Assembly (NCBI RefSeq): GCF_016888165.1
Contig: NZ_JACSWC010000419.1
Span: 1-59,065, forward strand
Length of the DNA stretch: 59,065 nt
Origin: Halomicronema sp. CCY15110
Lineage (GTDB): Bacteria; Cyanobacteriota; Cyanobacteriia; Phormidesmidales; Phormidesmidaceae
Direction: 5' to 3'
Part shown: positions 8,707 through 15,481 of the stretch, one piece after another
Position numbering within the stretch: the first letter of the stretch is position 1
Layout of the letters: the number at the start of each line of letters is the position of its first letter
Program-made: the position numbers and the translations under genes
The notes under the pieces: model-generated
Told to the model about the DNA's origin: nothing
Database searches by the model: none
What the model saw: only the letters and a program-made list of their open reading frames with translations

Positions 8707-9981
8707 ATGGCTAAAACCGACATTGATGATGCTACAGGCGTTACCAGCCAAGAGGCGGAACAGACAGAGCGATCCACTCAAAATTTGATGGGCTCGCTGC
8801 TGGGGGCCGCAGCGCTGCTTTATTTCAGAAATCAGCAGCAGCGAAGACAACGCTTAAATCTGGTGCCGCCCGCAGAACCAGTCAACGTCGAAGTTCAGCC
8901 AGATATTCAAGACCTGGGGCATCCCAGGCCGCTTTCAGGTGGCCCGGAAGACCTGCCGCCTTATGAAGACAATGAGCTGCCGCCAGCGGGGGGCACCACT
9001 CCCCCCGACGAAACCCTGCACACGGCCTATCGGCCTGAGTCAACTGCTGCGGCAATTACGCTGAGCGTTGGGAGTGAGCAGATTCAGACGGACTCTGAGC
9101 GAATTGGTAGCGATATCGAGCAGCTCAGTAATCTTGATGCGGTGCAACGGGCGATCGATGGTCAACCGTTTCCGGGTGATCTGCCTGTAGAAATCCAGGT
9201 CGAGGGCGAGCGGGTTTTTTATCAGGGGGCAGAAGGGCGATATGTGCATCCTGATTTTGACCTCGCCGCCGCCAGGGATCTCGTTGTCAATCAGCAGCGC
9301 AGCGGAGTAAGTCAGGATCAGGTAATTGATATTGATATTGGTGGCCCCGAACCGACCCCTAATGTCTCCGAGCAGGCACCTAATGGTGTAAGCCCAACTG
9401 GTGTAGGTTCAACTTCTTCCCCGCCAAGCCAAGAGACATTGACGACTGAGACCGTTTCTCTGTCTGAAGCAGAAGCGATCGCCGGACAAAACGAAGGCGA
9501 TGCTTCAACGGATAACCCTGCAATTTTGGCCGCTCAACCGACAACGCCGACTGTCACGAAAGATAGCCGTGGTCGCATTGTCCGCAGTCCGTCTCTTGAA
9601 CGGCTGGATGCGTCGGCTGATTTGGTGAAGCGCAAGGAGTCACAGCGGGAATGGGCGGCGATGTTTGACCGCTGCTTAGAAGTGACCCACGGGAAAGGTG
9701 GTAGCGCCACTATCGTCGGCAACAGGTACAACATCTCCAGAGATGGTAATGGCGGGCTAACGGTGACAGCTAAAGATGGTCGGGGGGTGATTTTTGAGCG
9801 TGACCCATCAGGCAAAATCACCTCAGCCGCTAACACCCAAGACCTTCAGACCTTTGCTAAGGGCGCTGGGGTTCTAGATCGGCAACAGGCTAGAACCCCA
9901 GCGCTGCCATCAACTCGCAATCGTCCCTCTGGGCGTCCCTCGATGGCTCCCTCTCGGCGGGGTGGTATAGAAATGGGCTGA
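8707..9981 (+). CDS. Unknown T4SS-operon protein, disordered middle
   Basis: 424 residues, starting 2 bases after the coupling-protein stop. One weakly hydrophobic segment lies at about 27-40, followed by a long Pro/Glu/Gln/Thr-rich, probably disordered region. Near residues 295-395 is a compact domain containing IVGNRYNISRDGNGGLTV and GVIFERDPSGKI, which reads like beta-hairpins. The C-terminus is Arg-rich (NRPSGRPSMAPSRR). I recognise no family. Position next to the coupling ATPase would suit a substrate-binding or relaxosome accessory role, but nothing in the sequence proves it. No relaxase histidine triad was seen. Confidence 0.55.
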   Translation: MAKTDIDDATGVTSQEAEQTERSTQNLMGSLLGAAALLYFRNQQQRRQRLNLVPPAEPVNVEVQPDIQDLGHPRPLSGGPEDLPPYEDNELPPAGGTTPPDETLHTAYRPESTAAAITLSVGSEQIQTDSERIGSDIEQLSNLDAVQRAIDGQPFPGDLPVEIQVEGERVFYQGAEGRYVHPDFDLAAARDLVVNQQRSGVSQDQVIDIDIGGPEPTPNVSEQAPNGVSPTGVGSTSSPPSQETLTTETVSLSEAEAIAGQNEGDASTDNPAILAAQPTTPTVTKDSRGRIVRSPSLERLDASADLVKRKESQREWAAMFDRCLEVTHGKGGSATIVGNRYNISRDGNGGLTVTAKDGRGVIFERDPSGKITSAANTQDLQTFAKGAGVLDRQQARTPALPSTRNRPSGRPSMAPSRRGGIEMG

Positions 9982-10086
9982 TAAATATCTACCGAAAGAC
10001 AGAAAAATTGCACGAAATCGCTAGCGGTAACAATTCAGAGACATCTGCCGATTAAATTTTGGGCGTGGATTTTAAAAACTCCTCTC

Positions 10087-12624
10087 GTGAAGCCCCTTAA
10101 TCGCATTAGATTAAAAAACCTTTTGGCGACATTGCTGCGACTCACGATCGCGTTTGCTGTCGCTATTGTCTTTACGTTTTTAGGTCTGCTGGGTGAGGTT
10201 AGAACCGCGATCGCCCAGACCAGCATCAGCGAACAAAATTTAGTTGAAGCGCAAAACCTGGCTGAAGGACTGCCGGACTACGACTCGTTTGGCACTCAGA
10301 CGTTTGGCGACATTCGCTTTAATAGCGAGGGCAGCATTGATGGGGTGCCTGATGATGTTGCTGAGCAAATGGGCTACGACACTGGCCGAAGCTGGACAGC
10401 AGGTGCAAGGGCAGCCGATGTACTCAAACTGGGAGACTTGAGCGGCAGCTTTTACCCCCAGCAGCTCACCATCTCTGATATGGAGCGCCGAACCGGGATC
10501 GATACAACCGGGCTGTCTATTTCCGAGTATCAAGGACTGCTTCAGGGTCAATCGGTTGGCTCACTTTCATCCCTGCTCGGCATTGAAAATTTCCGCTTAG
10601 ACGAAGTGGCTCCACTTCAGGACGTTTTTAATGAGGCCGTTCGACCACAGCTTGAGGTGGAAGCGGCTGGGCAACTCAATCAAATCGCTCAAAGTTTAGG
10701 GGTGCCCGCTGACGCGGTGCCCGTGGAAGCCTTCGATCCGGCCAACTTCATTGAGGGCGAACTGCTGGAATATGGGCAGCAAACAGTCGGAGAGCTGATC
10801 GCGACGCCTGACCTGCTCGAAGGCGCGAGGTTTGGTGACATCAGCATTGGTGATTCGCTGGACATCTTGGGGAGTTATCGGGTTGAAGACCTGCCCGGTC
10901 TGGAAAACCTGCCATTACAGGAACTGGATGGCTGGCAAGATGTGGTACTGAGTGAAGTTCCGGGCTTAGATGCGATTCCGTTTGGTGATTTCCCTAATCC
11001 GATCGCCGCCATCACAGGTGGATTTGGGGGGACGCATGATGTCACCTATGGCGAAAAAGAGTCCCGCGTTACGCCGACTAGGTTCTCGATTTCGGGGTCT
11101 GACCAGGCAGGTTTCCGAGTGGAATGTGCTCAAGAGCGAGGCTGTGCCTATCTGGAGTTGCAAGGTTCCGGTGAGATGGCGGGTGCCCGATGGATTGCGG
11201 GCGGCAGCGGCGCGGGGCAGCAGATGGTTGAAGGTGGCAGCGGCCTCTTGAAGATGATCAATAGCGGCATGGAGCCAACTGGGAGGCATCCCTTTGGTGA
11301 TGTCTTCAAAATTGTTCTCACCGACACGACTGAATCTGATGGGACAGGAAACTTTGCCCTCTACACCCGATTTTGTCAGCGCTCCTTCTTTGTCGATCTA
11401 GGCTGCACACCGTACTTTATCGGCCCGATTCCGGTCTGGTCTACCCAAGAGGAGGGCTTTGTTCTTACTGGCCCACTAGACGGACAAGGGGGCGCATCGA
11501 GCGGGCTAGAAGTGCCCCCCGAATTGCAGCAGTATCAATCCAGAAACCTTAGTGGCTCATACTACGGCAGCGGTCGCAATAGCCAGGTTCAGATGGATGA
11601 GGAATGTCTGGACGGGCTGCTGTCGGTTACGCCCTCTGTGCAACAAAGCGGCGCGGCTGAAAACATTCCGATCATCGTTGAGGCTGCCAATAAGTACGGT
11701 TTGGACAGGGCTCAGATTGCCTATGTTTTGGCAACTGTGCGCCGAGAAACGGGGGGCGTTGGCTGGGCACCTGTTGAGGAAATTGGTCGCCCTTGCGATT
11801 ACAGCGGTGGTTGTGGTTGGCATGGTCGGGGTTATGTGCAACTCACCCATGACTACAACTATGCCCGTGTCCGTAATGAGTTGGGCATTGATGTGGTCAG
11901 CGATCCGTCGCTGGCCCTTCAACCTGACATTGCCGCTGAGATCTTGATTCAGGGGATGATGAAAGGATGGTTTAACGGCATCGGGCGCGGGCTTGCTTCC
12001 TACGTCTCTGATGAGCGACAGGATTTCTTCAATGCTCGGCGCACCGTGAACGTGCTCGATCGAGCCGGGGAGATTGCGGGTCACGCTGAGCAATACTACC
12101 GGACGCTTCAGCAATGCAGAACACTGGAAACTTCCAGAGGAAGCGTTGGCGCACCCGTTGAGCCCTTGAAGACTTTTCGTACCGGGACACTGGCTGCTCA
12201 GGAGTATGGTGCTCCAAGGGACGGCGGTGCTCGTCGCCATGCTGGTCAAGATCTTGATATTAAGCAGGGCATTGACGACGAAGCTCAAAGCTACATCGGC
12301 GGCGTGGTCACGCGGGTAGGGAACGACCCTGGTGGGTATGGCAACTACGTCGATATCTACAACGCAGAGTTGGGAGTGGTTGAGCGTGTTGCCGAAGGTG
12401 TTCAGTTGACGGTTGGCCTTGGCGATACCGTTGCGCCTGGACAAGTTGTGTCCACCGGAGAGTCAAATACAGGCGTGATCCATATCGAATATCGCGACTC
12501 TGTTAATTCCCAAAATCAGGGTGGGTTTGGCTTTGGTGGAACCTACGACCCGGTTGAATTTCTGGAGGCCAACGGGATTGTTGAGCGGCGGGGGAATCAG
12601 CTCGTTCCCCTAATAAACGAGTAG
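10087..12624 (+). CDS. Exported cell-wall hydrolase fusion: novel T4SS domain + GH19/lysozyme-like + M23-like
   Basis: 845 residues from a GTG start; no nearby in-frame ATG fits better. An Arg/Lys-rich signal peptide covers about 1-43. Residues ~100-470 repeat the domain of the protein at 5374-6837 (YRVEDLPG, SEVPGLDA, two Cys pairs, IGPIP). Residues ~518-675 look like a GH19/lysozyme fold: VRRETGG carries a candidate catalytic Glu and GRGYVQLTHDYNY a substrate-cleft motif. Residues ~705-825 resemble M23 peptidases, with zinc-type HAGQD, but the usual HxH has become VIH. It would cut peptidoglycan locally for machine assembly, as VirB1-type transglycosylases do. A 105-base gap precedes it, so it may have its own promoter. 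Confidence 0.75.
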   Translation: MKPLNRIRLKNLLATLLRLTIAFAVAIVFTFLGLLGEVRTAIAQTSISEQNLVEAQNLAEGLPDYDSFGTQTFGDIRFNSEGSIDGVPDDVAEQMGYDTGRSWTAGARAADVLKLGDLSGSFYPQQLTISDMERRTGIDTTGLSISEYQGLLQGQSVGSLSSLLGIENFRLDEVAPLQDVFNEAVRPQLEVEAAGQLNQIAQSLGVPADAVPVEAFDPANFIEGELLEYGQQTVGELIATPDLLEGARFGDISIGDSLDILGSYRVEDLPGLENLPLQELDGWQDVVLSEVPGLDAIPFGDFPNPIAAITGGFGGTHDVTYGEKESRVTPTRFSISGSDQAGFRVECAQERGCAYLELQGSGEMAGARWIAGGSGAGQQMVEGGSGLLKMINSGMEPTGRHPFGDVFKIVLTDTTESDGTGNFALYTRFCQRSFFVDLGCTPYFIGPIPVWSTQEEGFVLTGPLDGQGGASSGLEVPPELQQYQSRNLSGSYYGSGRNSQVQMDEECLDGLLSVTPSVQQSGAAENIPIIVEAANKYGLDRAQIAYVLATVRRETGGVGWAPVEEIGRPCDYSGGCGWHGRGYVQLTHDYNYARVRNELGIDVVSDPSLALQPDIAAEILIQGMMKGWFNGIGRGLASYVSDERQDFFNARRTVNVLDRAGEIAGHAEQYYRTLQQCRTLETSRGSVGAPVEPLKTFRTGTLAAQEYGAPRDGGARRHAGQDLDIKQGIDDEAQSYIGGVVTRVGNDPGGYGNYVDIYNAELGVVERVAEGVQLTVGLGDTVAPGQVVSTGESNTGVIHIEYRDSVNSQNQGGFGFGGTYDPVEFLEANGIVERRGNQLVPLINE

Positions 12625-12660
12625 ATACGACTGTTTTGCACTTAGAGGTGAATAAGAACC

Positions 12661-13110
12661 ATGAAACTCAAAAGACCTATTTTCGGTTATGCCCTCGTTT
12701 CGCTGTGTGTCGCATTCTTAGCGATTATGGCCCCCATCGTGAACGCTCAAAGCAGCAGTTCAGAGGAAGGATTGGGCTACTCTGAAGGCCCGTTTGAGCT
12801 GATCGAGAATCCAACATCGGCCACGGGCGATTCGCCACTGGCTGCGATGCAGGCGGCGGCTAACACCGAAGTCATGACAGCAGATGGCGTCTTCACAATG
12901 GCTTACCAGGGGGGTGAATATGCCTTCATTGCTGTGACGGCTGATGATATTGGCAATACCGCTATTGCCACTAAGTCGGGAGATGCTTGGCAGTTCGCCT
13001 GTCGAGAAGCGGGATTGATGCCTCCTTTTCGGATGGTTGAAAATTGCGGCGTCCCCGAAGCGATCGCTCCTCAGCTAGAGCAAGGCTTGATTGATGAATT
13101 GACAAATTGA
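12661..13110 (+). CDS. Small exported protein of unknown function
   Basis: 149 residues. A clear signal peptide (about 1-29, ending ...NAQS) is followed by a ~120-residue mature domain containing two Cys residues (FACREAG and ENCGVP) that could form a disulfide. No family recognised. It starts 36 bases after the hydrolase gene with a GAGGTGAA ribosome-binding site and has the same orientation, so it is most likely a periplasmic accessory of the same operon. Confidence 0.6.
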   Translation: MKLKRPIFGYALVSLCVAFLAIMAPIVNAQSSSSEEGLGYSEGPFELIENPTSATGDSPLAAMQAAANTEVMTADGVFTMAYQGGEYAFIAVTADDIGNTAIATKSGDAWQFACREAGLMPPFRMVENCGVPEAIAPQLEQGLIDELTN

Positions 13111-13151
13111 TCTACTGGGTGCAGCAACCATTGACGTAAGGAGTTGAATTG

Positions 13152-13832
13152 ATGAGAGCAAGAAACTTCCCTGGTCGCTTACTGCTCGGCCTAGTGCTGA
13201 TGTTGATCGCAGCCTCAGCGATGCTGTTCCTGACAGCGATCGCGGCCAACAATGACGAAATCGCGAGAGCTGAGCCCGCTGAAATTCTTCCCCAGCTTCA
13301 AGAGGCTTATGAGCAAGCGACTGAACAGGTTGACTTTCCGGTTCTACTCCCAACTAGCGTGCCAGGTCTGGGTACAGAGTTTTGGTTGGCTGGCCTGATG
13401 TTTGCCAATAGTTACGGCCCTGCTAATGAGGGCGTGACTGAAGACTCAAGCCTGCATTATGAGTTCTCAGTTGATACCCAAGACGGCTGTGGGGGTTCTG
13501 GGGCTTGCTCAAGCGGTTCTATCGGCGGTGAAGTGGTTACTGCTGGTACTCAACCGATTGAGGCGATTCACTCTTACGTTGACGATTACCTGAATAACCC
13601 CGATAGCCTGCCCATGTCTGCCGAGCCGATGGGCATCGTTGAGCTAAGTGGTGGTCGAGAGGGCATTGTTGTGCCGTGGGTAGCGACAGCGCAATGCACC
13701 GAAGCGCGAGTCTACTGGGAACAGCCATTTGGCGACGAAACCTATCGCTACTACGTGGGTATCGAATGCGGTGATCGCGCTGATGTCGTGGCGCTGGCGA
13801 ACAACGTGATTGCCAATACTGAGGGTTTCTGA
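13152..13832 (+). CDS. Exported Cys-containing protein of unknown function
   Basis: 226 residues from ATG 13152, with ribosome-binding site TAAGGAG about 10 bases upstream; a TTG directly before the ATG is a less likely start. The N-terminus is a long hydrophobic signal/anchor (about residues 8-32). The mature part has four Cys residues, two close together in DGCGGSGACSS and two in TAQCTE and IECGD, suggesting disulfides. No family recognised. It is a same-strand neighbour of two other small exported proteins at the end of the T4SS operon. Confidence 0.6.
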   Translation: MRARNFPGRLLLGLVLMLIAASAMLFLTAIAANNDEIARAEPAEILPQLQEAYEQATEQVDFPVLLPTSVPGLGTEFWLAGLMFANSYGPANEGVTEDSSLHYEFSVDTQDGCGGSGACSSGSIGGEVVTAGTQPIEAIHSYVDDYLNNPDSLPMSAEPMGIVELSGGREGIVVPWVATAQCTEARVYWEQPFGDETYRYYVGIECGDRADVVALANNVIANTEGF

Positions 13833-13835
13833 GTC

Positions 13836-14066
13836 ATGGAAAACCAATCAACACCTATTCGTAAAAAGCCTCGAACAGTGACTATACTCCTATCTTGGCT
13901 AGTCTTTGGCATTTGTTTGGTGGTTGTTTTGAGCGAGATTTTGGGCTTTCAGTTGCCCGTTTGGGCTTATCAGGAGCCTCAGCAAATCACCGCTCATCAT
14001 CACGGCGGAATTTTGGATTTGCAAGCTATTTGGCATGAAATGGAGATCCTTTACCATGCGTCTTAG
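13836..14066 (+). CDS. Small single-pass membrane protein
   Basis: 76 residues. A basic N-terminus (IRKKPR) is followed by one transmembrane helix at about 16-40 and a short His-containing tail (TAHHHGG). It starts 3 bases after the previous stop and its end overlaps the next possible start. Size and topology resemble small accessory subunits of envelope machines, but no family was recognised. Coding status rests on spacing and sensible topology only. Confidence 0.45.
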   Translation: MENQSTPIRKKPRTVTILLSWLVFGICLVVVLSEILGFQLPVWAYQEPQQITAHHHGGILDLQAIWHEMEILYHAS

Positions 14067-14335
14067 TTTCTCGAAATTGTTCCTTGGTGCTCCTCTTTTG
14101 TTGGGTGTCTTGACTACTCCCCACGTCTTTAGACCGGGGAGTAGTCGACAAAGTAACGTATCAAAAAGAGCAACTCGTCATCCAGCGCTATCACTGCCGC
14201 CAGCCTACCGATTTGCCTCAACAGGCAGACATCAGCCGAGACTGTTGGCCGGATGAGAGATTCAATGATGGGCGTTGTCTGAACCCAACTGCGGTTTGGT
14301 ATAAAAGCTCAAATCCAGCTTCTGAGCAATTTTAG
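14056..14335 (+). pseudogene. Frameshifted small exported protein
   Basis: ATG 14056, with GGAGATCC upstream, begins a signal-peptide-like sequence (MRLSFSKLFLGAPLLLGVL). In this frame the later residues look random. In the +1 frame, open from 14114 to a TAG at 14335, the reading is coherent and resembles the neighbours: DKVTYQKEQLVIQRYHC, then SRDCWPDERFNDGRCLNP with three Cys. The switch coincides with a perfect hairpin at 14112-14146. So the gene is either broken by a scar insertion or uses a programmed shift. The opposite strand also has a coding-like stretch overlapping the 3' end, so this remains tentative. Confidence 0.35.
14112..14146. repeat. Perfect two-tier hairpin (11-bp outer stem)
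   Basis: GACTACTCCCC at 14112-14122 is complementary to GGGGAGTAGTC at 14136-14146. The loop contains a second small stem, GTCT-TT-AGAC. The CCCC...TTTAG...GGGG pattern resembles the subterminal hairpins at ends of IS200/IS605 elements, so it may be a scar of such an element. No T-run follows, so it is not a good intrinsic terminator. Confidence 0.6.
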
Positions 14336-14459
14336 TGAGCGTTTCTTGCATAGCCTTGAGTCGCGTTTCAATGCCGTCGCGACGTTTTTGGCAAATCGGC
14401 CCTCGCAGTTATGCTCAGCGGTGCGCATCGCTCCCGACTGGCAACTGCGTTATAGTGAA

Positions 14460-14580
14460 ATCTTGCACCTTCCTCAATAAGCTGGCGTTTTCTCAATAAC
14501 CCAGATTCTGAATAGCTGAAATGCCGATTCTACGGTTTGTTTGCGGTTAAATATCTAGTTATTTTGTTCTAGTGCAAGAT
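14460..14580. repeat. MITE-like element, inverted ends ATCTTGCAC/GTGCAAGAT
   Basis: Nine-base perfect inverted repeats at 14460-14468 and 14572-14580 bound 121 bases with no coding capacity. This is the structure of a miniature inverted-repeat element or an internally deleted insertion sequence. Only the repeat ends support it. Confidence 0.35.
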
Positions 14581-14587
14581 CTGAATT

Positions 14588-14688
14588 ATACCAATTCTCT
14601 GAATCTCGACTACCCATGCGGCCCCCTTTCTCCGCCGCTCCCCTGCTGATTCATCAGGATCGGTAGCGCTATTTTGCAGAATTGGTAT
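14588..14688. repeat. MITE-like element, inverted ends ATACCAATTCT/AGAATTGGTAT
   Basis: Eleven-base perfect inverted repeats at 14588-14598 and 14678-14688 bound a 101-base non-coding segment. ATACCAATTCT-type termini are, to my knowledge, common on dispersed cyanobacterial intergenic repeats. It lies 7 bases from the preceding element, so two small elements are stacked here. Confidence 0.45.
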
Positions 14689-15074
14689 TACGGGGTCGGA
14701 GATGAAAGTCGCTTTGGCCTCAACCCCATTTGACGCGAGCGACTTTGCGATCGCTCACACGCTGTGACAGTTTAGTGGAGGCGATGGCTTGGGCAGGGAT
14801 GCTACTTTAGGCTGCCGAGTCGGGGCGATTCCATACTCTAATTCGGATCCAAAACTCTTACGGCACGCGGCAGGGGAGGTCTCTCCTAGAAGCGATTGCC
14901 CGTGCCCTTACCTCAAAGCAGACTGACTGGCTACTGGGTTGAGCAATTACGAGATTTTTAGAGGGGGGCGATCGCTGGGCTCCGTTGGTGGGCACTGTAG
15001 CGTAACGTTCCTGAAGCTTCGGCGGCGGCTAGAAAATTCAGAAAATGGGTTTGGGTTCTAAGTTTTAAGGGGAG

Positions 15075-15479
15075 ATGACCCAGGTGCCAACCAGTCTGCA
15101 AATCTGTGACATGACGACGCTGGGGGCGGCGCAGCCGCTCTGGGTGCTCGATGGTTTGACCGAGCACACTACCGTGCGTGAGCTGATTTGCTGCCGCGTC
15201 TACCAAGAGGTGCAGGACTACAACACCCATAAACCCGAATATTTTTGCGGGCTGGTGCGCCCTACCGAGGCCGAGCAAACCCTTAACGGCTATCGCCTGG
15301 CCACCCCCCGCCAACTGGACTGGGAGCAGCAGGCAGAGCTGGCGATCGCCGCCTTTCTCGCTAACGGTTTCCTCATTCTCGTGGGCGATCGCCAAGTTAC
15401 CGAGTTGGACGAAGAGATTGCTGTATCTCCCGAGCAGACCGTGACGTTTTTGCGGCTGGTGCCGCTGGTAGGAGGTTAA
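15075..15479 (+). CDS. Small DUF4132-partner protein ending in Gly-Gly
   Basis: 134 residues. The sequence alternates short beta-like strands and helices: TVRELICCRVYQEVQ near 35-49, QAELAIAAFLANGFLILVGDRQV near 88-110, and a final strand VTFLRLVPLVGG. I recognise it as a recurrent small companion encoded before DUF4132 genes, but know no assigned function. The compact alpha/beta content and terminal Gly-Gly resemble beta-grasp ubiquitin-like proteins; this is inference. The Gly-Gly codons (GGAGGT) also act as the Shine-Dalgarno sequence for the next gene, 2 bases downstream, so the pair is translationally linked. A purine-rich AAGGGGAG lies almost against the ATG; ATG 15111 is an alternative start. 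Confidence 0.65.
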   Translation: MTQVPTSLQICDMTTLGAAQPLWVLDGLTEHTTVRELICCRVYQEVQDYNTHKPEYFCGLVRPTEAEQTLNGYRLATPRQLDWEQQAELAIAAFLANGFLILVGDRQVTELDEEIAVSPEQTVTFLRLVPLVGG

Positions 15480-15481
15480 CC

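Larger units (their letters stand above)
14336..15074. other. Intergenic spacer with decayed sequence and mobile miniature repeats
   Basis: No convincing intact gene. On the - strand a ~48-codon stretch from about 14409 down to a stop at 14266 reads like the end of a helical protein (RLKAMQETLTKIAQKLDL), but it has no upstream partner because of a TAA. Two palindrome-ended elements occupy 14460-14688. From 14700 to 15074 I see nothing recognisable apart from a HIP1 site; the promoter of the gene at 15075 should lie here. Confidence 0.5.

Noticed and set aside
11557-12444. A 295-codon - strand frame inside the wall-hydrolase gene
   Set aside because: It lies opposite the GH19-like and M23-like domains and has no start signal or recognisable content.
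14266-14409. A - strand gene end (RLKAMQETLTKIAQKLDL)
   Set aside because: A TAA blocks the frame 48 codons upstream, only one internal Met is available and no ribosome-binding site was found; kept only as a note on decayed sequence.
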